A stretch of 64,000 nt of DNA from Brasilonema sp. UFV-L1 (lineage in GTDB: Bacteria > Cyanobacteriota > Cyanobacteriia > Cyanobacteriales > Nostocaceae): NCBI RefSeq assembly GCF_012912105.1, contig NZ_QMEA01000012.1:1-64000 (forward strand), written 5' to 3'. A program made the position numbers and the translations under genes. A model generated the notes under the pieces. It did no database searches, had not been told where the DNA came from, and was given only the letters and a program-made list of their open reading frames with translations. This document shows, piece by piece, positions 9,982-18,956 of the stretch (position 1 is the first letter of the stretch; each line of letters opens with the position of its first letter).

Positions 9982-10413
9982 ATGGATGAGTTTATGCAAG
10001 CTGCGATCGCACAAGCAAAAAAAGGTAGACTTGAAGGTGGAATTCCCATCGGTTCTGTTCTCGTCAAAGATGGCGAGATTATCGGTAAAGGACACAACAA
10101 GCGCGTGCAAGATTCCGATCCAGTCACCCACGCCGAAATCGATTGCCTTCGCAATGCTGGTAGAATCGGCAGCTACAGGGGGACAACACTTTATTCAACT
10201 TTAATGCCGTGTTATCTATGCGCTGGGGCGGTTGTACAATTTGGGATTAAAAAAGTCATCGCTGGAGAATCAAGAACTTTCCCAGGTGCCAAAGAATTTA
10301 TGGTATCCCACGGCGTGGAAGTTATTGATCTTAATCTGAATGAATGCGAACAAATGATGAGCGAGTTTATTGAAGAAAAGCCCGAACTGTGGAACGAGGA
10401 TATTGGTAAATAA
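9982..10413 (+). CDS. Nucleoside/cytosine deaminase resembling fungal Fcy1
   Basis: This is a zinc-dependent deaminase of the CDA fold. The zinc ligands are in HAEIDCLRNAG (His-x-Glu) and MPCYLCAGAV (Pro-Cys-x-x-Cys). The match extends past the active site into features I associate with yeast cytosine deaminase: GGIPIGSVL, GKGHNKR, and a C terminus of FIEEKPELWNEDIG. So cytosine to uracil is the most likely reaction, with guanine or tRNA-adenosine deamination less likely. ATG 9982 is preferred over TTG 9976. Convergent with rbsK, 11 bases away. Uracil produced here could feed Upp and the URC genes at 39-42 kb, although they are not linked. Confidence 0.85.
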   Translation: MDEFMQAAIAQAKKGRLEGGIPIGSVLVKDGEIIGKGHNKRVQDSDPVTHAEIDCLRNAGRIGSYRGTTLYSTLMPCYLCAGAVVQFGIKKVIAGESRTFPGAKEFMVSHGVEVIDLNLNECEQMMSEFIEEKPELWNEDIGK

Positions 10414-10424
10414 TCAAGCAGTTG

Positions 10425-11345
10425 CTAAACTTTTTCCTTAAGAAACGCATCAAACGTCATCCTCTGGGGAAGTGAAGGTTGCGCCCCTAATTTGGTTGCA
10501 GCTAAAGCGCCTGCTGCTGCACCCCAAACCACCGCTTGACGCAAAGAAAGTCCCTCACAAAGCGCCGCAGCCAAACCCCCATTAAACGCATCGCCTGCAG
10601 CAGTTGTGTCAACCGTATGAACTGGAAACGCTGGTATAAAAAAGCTGGCTTCGGATGTGGCACACAGAGCACCTTTGGCTCCCAGTTTCACAATGACATT
10701 TTTCACACCTCGTTGTCGTAACACCTGGGTTGCCTTTGTTGCTGACTCTTCTCCATCTACAGGAAAACCCACCAGTTGTCCTGCTTCTACCTCATTTGGT
10801 GTGATAATATCTACCAAAGGGTAAAGTTCATCTGGCACATCCTTCTGCGCAGGCGCTGGGTCAAGAATGACTGTAACTCCAGCTTTTTGTGCAGCTTTGG
10901 CAGCCCAAACAACCGTAGCCATAGGGATTTCAAATTGTAAAAGTAGCGCCTTAGCTGTTGGTAATAAATGTGATAATCGTTCCACATCTTGTTGATTGAC
11001 ATGTCCATTCGCACCAGGAACGACAATAATTTGATTTTCACCCTTCACATCTACAATAATGATGGCAACACCAGAACTAACAGTTTCATCTACAAACACG
11101 TTATCTGTTTGGACACCTGAAGATTGGAGACTGTTGACAAGTTCTGCACCAAAACTGTCTGCGCCTACGCGTCCTACAATATACGTTGAAACTCCCAATC
11201 GTGCTGATGCGACTGCTTGATTAGCACCTTTACCGCCTGGTGCTTGCAAAAAACTTTGTCCTAGCAGCGTTTCTCCTGCAACTGGTAAGCGGGGTGCTGT
11301 TGCTACTAAATCTATGTTAATGCTGCCAAAGACGATTATGGTCAT
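10425..11345 (-). CDS. rbsK: Ribokinase (PfkB family)
   Basis: Phosphorylates D-ribose to ribose-5-phosphate using ATP. The N-terminal PfkB signature is clear (GGKGANQAVASARLG), as is the second, catalytic signature (DTTAAGDAFNGGLAAAL, with the Asp base in GD). SINIDLV and PGANGHVN match ribokinases rather than fructokinases. The 306-residue length is normal. The gene starts at ATG 11345 with no obvious operon partner; no ribose transporter is nearby. It may recycle ribose from nucleosides. Confidence 0.93.
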   Translation of the reverse strand: MTIIVFGSINIDLVATAPRLPVAGETLLGQSFLQAPGGKGANQAVASARLGVSTYIVGRVGADSFGAELVNSLQSSGVQTDNVFVDETVSSGVAIIIVDVKGENQIIVVPGANGHVNQQDVERLSHLLPTAKALLLQFEIPMATVVWAAKAAQKAGVTVILDPAPAQKDVPDELYPLVDIITPNEVEAGQLVGFPVDGEESATKATQVLRQRGVKNVIVKLGAKGALCATSEASFFIPAFPVHTVDTTAAGDAFNGGLAAALCEGLSLRQAVVWGAAAGALAATKLGAQPSLPQRMTFDAFLKEKV

Positions 11346-11474
11346 AAATTGCTTAAGTCAAATGACTAGTGTGCATCAACAAAGGCGATCGCCCGACTGT
11401 TATTTATTCTCCCACAAGTTGAATCGGAAGACGGCGTCATCGATTGTGATACCTTCACGCGATGTGCTAAAAAA

Positions 11475-12032
11475 TTACAATTCCCGAATCACTCTACATG
11501 GATTACCAACAGCAACAACATTTGCAGGTATATTTTTAACAACGATACTACCAGCACCAATGGTCGTATTCTCACCAATTGTGACACCTGGACAAATAAT
11601 TGCACCGCCACCAATCCAGACATTATTACCAATGCTAATTGGCGCAGCAAATTCTCTACCAGAAAGGCGAATTTCTGGATCTGTTGGGTGAGATGCCGTG
11701 TACATTTGAACGTAAGGACCACACAATACATTGTCACCAATATGAACTGTATTGCAGTCTAAAATGACACAGCCAAAATTCATATACAATCCGTCACCGG
11801 CATAAATATTTTTACCATAATCACACTGAAAAGGTGGAAAAATCTTAGGGTTTTGTCCTACTTGACCAAATAATTTCTGTAAGATTTGTGTTCGCTGCTC
11901 TAGTTGTTCTTCGGTTGTAGAGTTATACATTCTCAATAAATGAAGTGCAAACTGTTTTTCAGTAATTAATTCCATATCGGTAGAAAAATACAGTTTGCCT
12001 GCCAGCATTTTTTGTTTTTCTGTTTCTTGCAT
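11475..12032 (-). CDS. Maltose/galactoside O-acetyltransferase-like (left-handed beta-helix)
   Basis: An acetyl-CoA-dependent O-acetyltransferase of the Maa/LacA/NodL group. The N-terminal helical cap reads KMLAGKLYFSTDMEL, and a hexapeptide-repeat region follows with YGKNIYAGDGLYMNFGC, the catalytic His in MYTASHPTD, and IGNNVWIGGGAIICPGVTIG. Length (185-187 aa) matches. The start is ambiguous: TTG 12038 has AAGGA 7 bases upstream, while ATG 12032 is 13 bases from it; I list the ATG. The natural acceptor sugar is unknown. Confidence 0.9.
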   Translation of the reverse strand: MQETEKQKMLAGKLYFSTDMELITEKQFALHLLRMYNSTTEEQLEQRTQILQKLFGQVGQNPKIFPPFQCDYGKNIYAGDGLYMNFGCVILDCNTVHIGDNVLCGPYVQMYTASHPTDPEIRLSGREFAAPISIGNNVWIGGGAIICPGVTIGENTTIGAGSIVVKNIPANVVAVGNPCRVIREL

Positions 12033-12319
12033 AATCAATTATTTTTCCTTGAGATAATGAGCGGATTTGATTCTCATGAATATCCAAAAATGGGAAGAAA
12101 TGGTTTCATAATTATTAGATGATTAATCAGGTTAACAAATTAACGAGTTAATTTGACTAATATAGAAGAACTTACCTATGACTCAAAGAAGATATATGAT
12201 TCATTCTATATTTTTCTTTTTGTCTTCACTGAAAAGAAATCAAACTCTCCTTTTTAATTATACAAAGACTAGTTTTCAATATCTGTGCTTGCCTAGAGTC
12301 GGTCACAGACTTGTACTTG

Positions 12320-13645
12320 CTATTTATGAACATGTCTAGTCGTATCATATGACTTTTGAGAATCAAAGACAACATAACGAGCTTTCCCCTGTTGTTTTGC
12401 ATCATACATAGCGATATCAGCATCCCGTAGCAGATTTTCTGGTTTTTCATAACTACTACAATTTAAAGCAATACCAATGCTGGCTGAAATGCATATTTGA
12501 TGTTCATTCACGTAAATTGGTAAATCCAAGCTTTCTTGAATACGTTTAGCAACGTTTGTCGTATCGGAAATATCTTTTATATCTTTAATGAGAATAGCAA
12601 ACTCATCACCACCAAATCGTGCAACTGTATCGCCACTGCGTAAGCATAATTCTAAACGTCGAGCAATCTCTATCAACAAATTATCACCGACAGTATGTCC
12701 AAAGCTATCGTTAATTGTTTTAAAACCATCCACATCCAAAAACAAGACAGCATAGCGGTCATTTTTTCGTCTTTTTCCACGCTCAAACACTTGGCTTAGT
12801 CTCTCAAATAATAAAACTCTATTGGGCAGTCCTGTAAGTGCATCGTAAAAAGCATTCCGAAAAAGTTTTGCTTCTGTTTGTTTACGTTGCGTGATGTCTT
12901 GAAAAACTAAAACTGTCCCGATAAGATTAGCCTCATCATCATAGATAGGTGCAATACTTCCCCCAATTTGGATTTCTCCACCATCTTTAGCAATTAATGT
13001 TAAGGTTTCTGGTAAATTCAAAACGACACCCGTCTCTATAGTTTGTTGCGCCAAATCTTTGATAATTACTCCTGTATCTTTGTCAACTAATCTTAATATT
13101 TCTGTTAAACTTTTCCTAACCGCTTCATCTTGCTTCCATGCTGTGAGTGCTTCTGCTACTGGATTCATCATATAAATACAACCACAGGTATCTGTGATCA
13201 TCACTGCACAGCCCATACTTTTTAGAACTGCTATCCACTTTTGCATTTCTCTTTGTAACTTCCTTTTTGTTTGGTGCTTATAAAGAGTCATTTCAATAGC
13301 AATATATAAGTCTTGCTCAGCGACTGGTTTAGTAATGTAGCTAAAAGGTTCTGTTAATTGATTTTGAGCTATATTTTTTACTTCTGAGCAATTTTCTGTT
13401 AAATATAAAACTGGAACTTGAAAATTATTCATAATAAGATCTCCAACCTCTACACCATCAATTCTTTCTGAAAAACAAATATCAACTAAGACTATATTTG
13501 GATTAATCTCTTCCATTCTTTTGATCGCATCCTCTCCAGAGTTAGTGATTTCGGGAACAGAATAACCTAGGTTGTGCAATGTCTTTTTTAGATCTAATGC
13601 TAGTTTGTTTTCTTTCTCAACTACTAATATTTTTGGATTAGACAT
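12320..13645 (-). CDS. Response regulator with PAS and GGDEF domains (diguanylate cyclase)
   Basis: Three domains appear in order. A REC domain (about 1-125) has the phospho-acceptor Asp in IVLVDICFS and the conserved Lys in YITKPVAE; the acidic pocket is unusual (VEKE instead of DD). A PAS domain (about 140-260) ends in the typical VFQDITQRKQ. The GGDEF domain (about 270-430) keeps GGDEF intact, with a preceding RSGD that matches the RxxD inhibitory site, so it is likely an active, feedback-inhibited c-di-GMP synthase. No EAL domain is present. The cognate histidine kinase is not adjacent. Upstream is a 1.2-kb gap without genes. Confidence 0.93.
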   Translation of the reverse strand: MSNPKILVVEKENKLALDLKKTLHNLGYSVPEITNSGEDAIKRMEEINPNIVLVDICFSERIDGVEVGDLIMNNFQVPVLYLTENCSEVKNIAQNQLTEPFSYITKPVAEQDLYIAIEMTLYKHQTKRKLQREMQKWIAVLKSMGCAVMITDTCGCIYMMNPVAEALTAWKQDEAVRKSLTEILRLVDKDTGVIIKDLAQQTIETGVVLNLPETLTLIAKDGGEIQIGGSIAPIYDDEANLIGTVLVFQDITQRKQTEAKLFRNAFYDALTGLPNRVLLFERLSQVFERGKRRKNDRYAVLFLDVDGFKTINDSFGHTVGDNLLIEIARRLELCLRSGDTVARFGGDEFAILIKDIKDISDTTNVAKRIQESLDLPIYVNEHQICISASIGIALNCSSYEKPENLLRDADIAMYDAKQQGKARYVVFDSQKSYDTTRHVHK

Positions 13646-14009
13646 TTGAAATATTCCTATGAATAGGGTTATATTTTTTCATGTTATGGATAATCCTCAA
13701 AACCACTGTATTTTAATCTCGAATACTTAGAGAATATTTGGAAACTATTGGACGAATAGAATTCGCTACTACACAAACAAAGCTCACCTCTGTGACCTAA
13801 ACCTAAAACTAGTACAGCGCGACCCAAATAAAGCTACCATTAAGAATTACCAAAAAGCTTATGTTATAAGTCTTTTGACTTACTCGGTAGCGGTACTAGG
13901 CTTTTCAAAGCTACTGGTTAAGGTTTTATTTGTCTAGCCGCAACTTACACTCATCGAGTTGAGTATAAAATCAGACTTTTTAAACATCCTCTTAAGCACA
14001 TAGCGCGTC

Positions 14010-14086
14010 AAATAAATCTCCACACGAGCGTAGTTTCACTGTGAGCGTAGTCGGTTATTTGTTTTAATAAACCTGGAGATTTATTT
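14010..14086. repeat. Large-loop hairpin, 13-bp perfect arms
   Basis: AAATAAATCTCCA (14010-14022) pairs exactly with 14074-14086 around a 51-base loop. The design (AAATAAA-type base, long loop) resembles the hairpin at 5451-5526. It could be a small RNA, a terminator-like structure or a non-autonomous element; no gene ends close to it. Confidence 0.5.
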
Positions 14087-14574
14087 TTATGGATCTCCCT
14101 TAGGAAGGATTATTTGTTAACTGAAATCTTTTTCAAATCACATTTTTTTACTTGATGAGCAAAAGAATTTCATTTTTTGTACTTTTCATGTCAAGCTAAT
14201 ACCTTGATATTTAAATAACGATAAAACCAGTAGGTGCCAAAGAAATTTTATCTAGAAAATAGAGCAGTTTTTGAAAGTCGCAACATTCTAAATCTAAAAA
14301 TAAATAAGTAGCAAAAATCAATTGAGACATATTGTAGTCTATCTATATATGTGTTTTTAAGCAAGCTCATAACTGAAATTTAATACTATGTATAGCAGTC
14401 CTGTTTCAAAGGAACTGCCAAAATGCCAACTTTAAAAACTACGAAAAAATAATAAATTTGCTACGCTCAATTGATTGCTACAGATACTGCGTTTTGGTAT
14501 CACATTCAGTAGGTAAAGAAACAGGAAATTGCCTTATAAATCAACCGATTCAACTCAGATATTCGGGGTCAGGG

Positions 14575-14639
14575 AAAAAGGTGTTTGTTTCATTTGTAGC
14601 GGGTGGCGCGCCGCTAGTCGGGCTGCTCACATCTTGCAT
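14575..14639 (+). repeat. Solo copy of the repeat arm found at 18957-19024
   Basis: The stretch shares GTTTCATTTGT (with TTTCATTTGT in the other), GCCGCTAGTCGG and CTCACATCTTGCAT (CTCATATCTTGCAT) with the left arm of the inverted-repeat element at 18957-19220, in the same order and spacing. No partner arm is seen here. Confidence 0.6.
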
Positions 14640-14824
14640 GAAGTGAAAAACCAGGTTTCTTGAGAATGCCTGCTCGTCAAAACCTTAATATATGGTTATC
14701 CAAACCCGGTTTTTGGACTCTTGTTGAGAATAGTCCAAGATATTTACTTACCGCTTTCAAAAATCAATTCTCCCATTTTAGGCGTGTAAGTGTAGGTAGT
14801 CTTGACAAAAAAAATTAATTGTGG

Positions 14825-15196
14825 TTAAACAGCATGAGATTTAGTTCTAGTTAATTCAATGCTGATTGTGCCATCAAAGTCTGGAATAGGTGCAGCAGGT
14901 TTCCTCAAAATAACTTGAACTTGTGTCACGCGATCGCCCGATTCTAATATAGAATCAGCAATAGTGCTTGCTAATCGTTCTATCAGAGAAAACTTTGATG
15001 TCTTTACCAAATGTTTCACCAAGCTGATAGTGCTACGGTAATCGATAGTATCTTCTATCGCGTCAGTTTTGGCAGCTTTTGAGATATCCAGCCATAATCT
15101 CAAATCTACCTCAAACCATTGTCCTAGCACCTGTTCTTCTTGCAGATAGCCAGTGTAGCCATAGCAGCGAATTCCCGTCAAATGAATGCAGTCCAT
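14825..15196 (-). CDS. folB: Dihydroneopterin aldolase
   Basis: Catalyses dihydroneopterin to 6-hydroxymethyl-dihydropterin plus glycolaldehyde in folate synthesis. It starts MDCIHLTGIRCYGYTGYLQEE (the catalytic Tyr region, usually G-x-H/Y-G). It contains DTIDYRSTISLVK and the Glu-containing FSLIERLASTIAD, both family landmarks, and ends with VILRKPAAPIP, including the catalytic Lys. Its 123 residues are a normal length. It is divergent from menD, with a 184-bp gap holding both promoters. Confidence 0.93.
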   Translation of the reverse strand: MDCIHLTGIRCYGYTGYLQEEQVLGQWFEVDLRLWLDISKAAKTDAIEDTIDYRSTISLVKHLVKTSKFSLIERLASTIADSILESGDRVTQVQVILRKPAAPIPDFDGTISIELTRTKSHAV

Positions 15197-15383
15197 AAAA
15201 AAACAGTCCTGAGTTAGTACTTTCTGTATTCAGTAGCGTATTGGCTTTCCTGATTAATCTACGATAGAAAGGTTGGTTGAAATATACCAGAAAATGAGAA
15301 TGATGAGATAACTCACCAGACAATTTCAAATAACACCCTCTTCTTAGAACTGAAAACTCAGGACATTTAGACTTTCAAGGTTG

Positions 15384-17231
15384 ATGGCAATTGATTTTAG
15401 AAACATTAACACTGTATGGGCGTCGATTGCTACCCAGACATTAAAGCGCCTAGGATTAACTTGTGTCGTGATTTGTCCGGGTTCCCGTTCCACACCTCTA
15501 GCAGTCGCCTTTGCCCAACAATCACCCGATATTGAAGCAATTTCGATTCTTGATGAACGATCCGCAGCTTTTTTTGCCTTGGGTCAAGCAAAAGTGACCG
15601 GACGCCCTACGCTACTTGTTTGCACCTCTGGGACAGCAGGAGCGAATTTTTACCCAGCGGTGATTGAAGCAAAAGAAAGTCGCGTACCTCTGTTGGTGTT
15701 TACCACAGATAGACCGCCTGAGTTACGAGATTGCCATTCTGGTCAAACCATAACCCAAGTAAAATTATACGGCAATTATCCAAATTGGCAGACAGAGTTA
15801 GCAATTCCTTCTGTGGATATAGGAATGCTGGCTTATCTACGACAAATGATGATTTATGCCTGGGAACGTTCACAAACTCCTGTACCTGGGGCGGTGCATC
15901 TCAATGTTCCGTTTCGCGATCCCCTCGCACCCATCCCTGATGTAGAAATGTTGCATACAACGTCTCTACAATTATTACAGTCTCAATTTGACACAGAAGA
16001 TTTCTTCTCTCACATCACAAGCACTTCGCAATCTTCCTACATTCCCATTTCTTCACCTCTAGCTTTTCAAGAGTGGTTACAATTTCAACGAGGAATTATC
16101 ATCGCTGGTGTTGCGAAACCACAAAAACCACAAGAGTATTGTCGTGCGATCGCCCAACTCTCCAAAACCTTAAAATTTCCAGTTTTGGCAGAAGGACTCT
16201 CTCCTGTGAGAAACTATGCTGACCTTAATCCTTATATCATTTCTACCTATGACCTGATTTTACGCAATCAGGAATTTGCAAAACAGCTCGCACCAGAAGT
16301 CGTGATTCAAATTGGTGAATTACCCACAAGTAAGGAATTACGTAACTGGTTAACTTCTACCCAAGCACAACGCTGGATCATTGACAACAGCGACCAAAAT
16401 CTCGACCCTCTTCATGGTAAGACAATTCACTTACGAATGAGCATAGAAGAATTGGGGAGATGGGGAGAAAACAATTCAAAATGGACTGCGTCCCGCTGCG
16501 CTAACAAAATTCAAAATGGACTGCGTCCCGCTGCGCTAACAAAATTAGGAGTTGCTTCCTCATCTTCTTGTGAGTATCTTCAACTGTGGTGTACAGCAGA
16601 AGCAAAAGTTAGAGCAAGTGTTGATCAAACTTTGGCAACAATAGAGGAGTTATTTGAAGGCAAAGCTGCTTGGTTACTTTCTCAGACTTTACCACCAAGA
16701 ACACCCTTTTTTATTGCCAATAGTATGCCGGTGCGGGATGTTGAATTTTTCTGGAAACCAACTCACTCACAAGTGCAACCCTTTTTTAACCGAGGTGCGA
16801 ATGGCATTGATGGCACATTGTCCACTGCTTTGGGGATTGCTCATCACCAACAAAGTAGTGTCATGTTGACAGGTGATTTAGCCTTATTACATGATACCAA
16901 TGGTTTTTTAATCAGAAATAAGTTTGTTGGACATTTAACTATTGTGTTGATTAACAACAATGGTGGTGGAATTTTTGAAATGTTATCTATTTCCAAATTT
17001 GAGCCACCATTTGAAGAATTTTTTGCAACTCCGCAAGATATTGATTTCGCTCAACTCTGTGCGACTTACAATGTTGAGCATGAATTGATAACTTCTTGGG
17101 AGCAGTTGCTCTCTAGATTAAACCCACTCCCAAGCAAAGGAATTCGAGTTTTAGAGTTGCGGACAAATCGTAAAGCAGATGCTAAGTGGCGCAAGGAAAA
17201 TTTAGGGAAATTTTCAGTGGATTTAGGTTAG
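15384..17231 (+). CDS. menD: SEPHCHC synthase of phylloquinone/menaquinone pathway
   Basis: A thiamine-diphosphate enzyme joining isochorismate and 2-oxoglutarate. In cyanobacteria the pathway makes phylloquinone for photosystem I. Landmarks: VICPGSRSTPLAVAF, ISILDERSAAFFALG (catalytic Glu), LVCTSGTAGANFYPA, and the ThDP/Mg region LTGDLALLHDTNG to NNNGGGIFEML. ATG 15384 is chosen over TTG 15381. Residues around 365-390 are unlike the family: a perfect 35-bp tandem duplication (16474-16543) is translated in two frames, as WTASRCANK and then IQNGLRPAALTK. The frame survives, so the gene is probably functional with a linker insertion. Confidence 0.94.
   Translation: MAIDFRNINTVWASIATQTLKRLGLTCVVICPGSRSTPLAVAFAQQSPDIEAISILDERSAAFFALGQAKVTGRPTLLVCTSGTAGANFYPAVIEAKESRVPLLVFTTDRPPELRDCHSGQTITQVKLYGNYPNWQTELAIPSVDIGMLAYLRQMMIYAWERSQTPVPGAVHLNVPFRDPLAPIPDVEMLHTTSLQLLQSQFDTEDFFSHITSTSQSSYIPISSPLAFQEWLQFQRGIIIAGVAKPQKPQEYCRAIAQLSKTLKFPVLAEGLSPVRNYADLNPYIISTYDLILRNQEFAKQLAPEVVIQIGELPTSKELRNWLTSTQAQRWIIDNSDQNLDPLHGKTIHLRMSIEELGRWGENNSKWTASRCANKIQNGLRPAALTKLGVASSSSCEYLQLWCTAEAKVRASVDQTLATIEELFEGKAAWLLSQTLPPRTPFFIANSMPVRDVEFFWKPTHSQVQPFFNRGANGIDGTLSTALGIAHHQQSSVMLTGDLALLHDTNGFLIRNKFVGHLTIVLINNNGGGIFEMLSISKFEPPFEEFFATPQDIDFAQLCATYNVEHELITSWEQLLSRLNPLPSKGIRVLELRTNRKADAKWRKENLGKFSVDLG
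16474..16543 (+). repeat. 35-bp tandem duplication inside menD
   Basis: Two identical 35-bp units (16474-16508, 16509-16543) contain GGACTGCGTCCCGCTGCGC, a palindromic GC-rich repeat of the dispersed type. Because 35 is not a multiple of 3, the two copies are read in different frames, both open. Confidence 0.9.
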
Positions 17232-17416
17232 ATTTTACCATCTTTTCTACTGGTTATTAATGGCTTACAAAAGGGTTCGTATATTCCTGTTCTGCTCATT
17301 CTGGAACTCCTTACAAAGAGCGAGAGAAGTAAAGCAGGGTCATACAATGAACTATCGAATCCACAAAACTGAAAGCCAACGCTAGTATAAAATACCCTTT
17401 CATGCAGCTGTTTAGA

Positions 17417-18559
17417 CTAGTGCTTAAAAATTTTCCATCTTGTACCTGTATGGTCATTTCCTATGCGAGGAGCTAAATTAACAGAGCCGTTCTCTGTTAA
17501 ACCATTTAACCATCTTGATTCTCCCTGATTATCTAAGGCAACTTCTCCATCACCAATTATATTGATTCTCCATTTTGTGCCTGTATAGCCACCTTCTGTG
17601 TTAGGAGCTAAATTAACAGAGTCGTTGTGTGTTATACCATCTAACCATTTTGAACCATTAATTACTCCCTGGTTTTCTAAGGCAACTACTTCATCATTAA
17701 TAACGTGTACCTTCCATTTAGTATGAGCATCAATATTAGAAGCTAAGCTTACATTATTATTTTTTATGCGAGAATCTAAAAATTTAAAACCAGTATGCAG
17801 GTTCCCTAGACATTCTAATGAAATAATATTACCATCTTGTAGAAGTGAAGAAGTTTTGGTAATCCAATCACGAATCGAATTTAATTTTTCTCCCTTTTCT
17901 AACAAATCAACATAGTACTTACCCTCAGAATCTGTAGGTTCTCGTCCAAGCACGTCTTGATAAATACCGCTGATTTGAGGCTGGTCTTTAGATCCATTCA
18001 AAGGCTTCTTCTTTAAAGTTGGGGTTAGTTGCTCTGGAATACCTGCTAACCTAATTGCAGCACAACCAAATTTGTAGGCAAATTCAACAGGCTTTCCTGC
18101 TCCTAGAGCATCGTAAAAGCCCACAGCAAATTCAATTGCAGCTCTATCTCCGATTGCCTTGCTCATACCAATCACATAGTTAATGTGTTGAGCGATCGCG
18201 TTTGCCTGTACCTCTGAGTAACAGCCATTAAGAACAACACACTCAATTTGCTCTGCAAATAGCTCAAACAATCCCGCTAGAGCTTCTCCATCAACTAGCT
18301 TTGCCGAACCTGTTTCGTCTTCAAATACCAGACCTTCATCTCCCGTCCCATGCCCAGAAAAATGAATAATCTGCGGATTAATATCCAGCATCGCTCGCTG
18401 AATATCTCTCGGTCGCACTGCCCACTTCTGCTCTAAGAAAAACTGATCGCGATGCAACGCTCGCTTAAGTCCAGCATCGATTTCACGCACCTCCTCATCC
18501 AAACGCAACGGTGTTGTGCCTTTAGGATTTGCTGCTAAAATCAAGATTTTTTGCTGCAT
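17417..18559 (-). CDS. CHAT-domain caspase-like protease fused to DUF4214 and a beta-trefoil
   Basis: The first ~185 residues form a CHAT (caspase-like, HetF-associated) domain, with the His of the dyad in IIHFSGHG (H70) and the Cys in LNGCYS (C113). Residues ~196-238 (IYQDVLGREPTDSEGKYYV) read as a DUF4214 helical module. The last ~140 residues contain three and a half repeats of ~43 residues with the pattern KWLDGIT...SVNLAPN...TGTKW...VALDNQG, which fits a fascin- or ricin-like beta-trefoil that binds a ligand. There is no signal peptide, so it is cytoplasmic. Most cyanobacterial CHAT proteins carry TPRs instead. A ligand-triggered protease, possibly a cell-death or defence effector, is inference. 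No clear partner gene adjoins it. Confidence 0.85.
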   Translation of the reverse strand: MQQKILILAANPKGTTPLRLDEEVREIDAGLKRALHRDQFFLEQKWAVRPRDIQRAMLDINPQIIHFSGHGTGDEGLVFEDETGSAKLVDGEALAGLFELFAEQIECVVLNGCYSEVQANAIAQHINYVIGMSKAIGDRAAIEFAVGFYDALGAGKPVEFAYKFGCAAIRLAGIPEQLTPTLKKKPLNGSKDQPQISGIYQDVLGREPTDSEGKYYVDLLEKGEKLNSIRDWITKTSSLLQDGNIISLECLGNLHTGFKFLDSRIKNNNVSLASNIDAHTKWKVHVINDEVVALENQGVINGSKWLDGITHNDSVNLAPNTEGGYTGTKWRINIIGDGEVALDNQGESRWLNGLTENGSVNLAPRIGNDHTGTRWKIFKH

Positions 18560-18876
18560 AAATTAATTAGCTCCAGTTATATTATATTTCTCTTGAAAAG
18601 TTTTTATGACATAATTAACTTTGTTATTTGCGAGGTTATTCAACAGGATTTAGGTGGTAACTTCTTACCTATTTCACTATCAGTTTGTAAAACTTCGTTT
18701 GCCCTAAGCCATTGCTGGATTAACGATAGGGACGACCTGATTCATCTTTTTCCCCTGCATAACGCAGGTAGTATGAAACTGCTTTTTCAAATTATCTGAA
18801 ATGTTAATGTGCATTTCTTTAGTTGTTTTCACATTCATGAAATTCACTCAGACATGGATAAAGCTACAAAAGTAAA

Positions 18877-18902
18877 AATGGCATTTCCGAAAAAATGCCA
18901 TT
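18877..18902. terminator. Short hairpin AATGGCATTT/AAATGCCATT
   Basis: Perfect 10-bp arms with a 6-base loop (18877-18886, 18893-18902). It could be a terminator, though it is not close to the 3' end of a gene and lies upstream of the CHAT gene on that strand. Confidence 0.4.
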
Positions 18903-18956
18903 AACTCCTAAGATACACATCCTATCACCCTTATGTAGCAAGGCTTCCAGAAAGTG

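Larger units (their letters stand above)
13646..14824. other. 1.2-kb intergenic region rich in hairpins and repeat fragments
   Basis: No credible gene was found. In order it holds: an imperfect hairpin bounded by CAAATAAA (13825-13832) and TTTATTTG (about 13925-13932); a 13-bp perfect hairpin at 14010-14086; a solo copy of the inverted-repeat arm seen at 18.96 kb (14575-14639); and a 13-bp imperfect inverted repeat AAAAACCAGGTTT/AAACCCGGTTTTT (14646-14658 and 14702-14714). A 62-codon frame at 14458-14646 overlaps the repeat arm and looks accidental. Confidence 0.65.

Noticed and set aside
14458-14646. 62-codon frame
   Set aside because: No ribosome site or recognisable features, and its end lies in a dispersed repeat arm.
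18551-18799. 82-codon frame divergent from the CHAT gene
   Set aside because: It starts inside the CHAT gene's 5' end and has no protein-like features beyond mild hydrophobicity.
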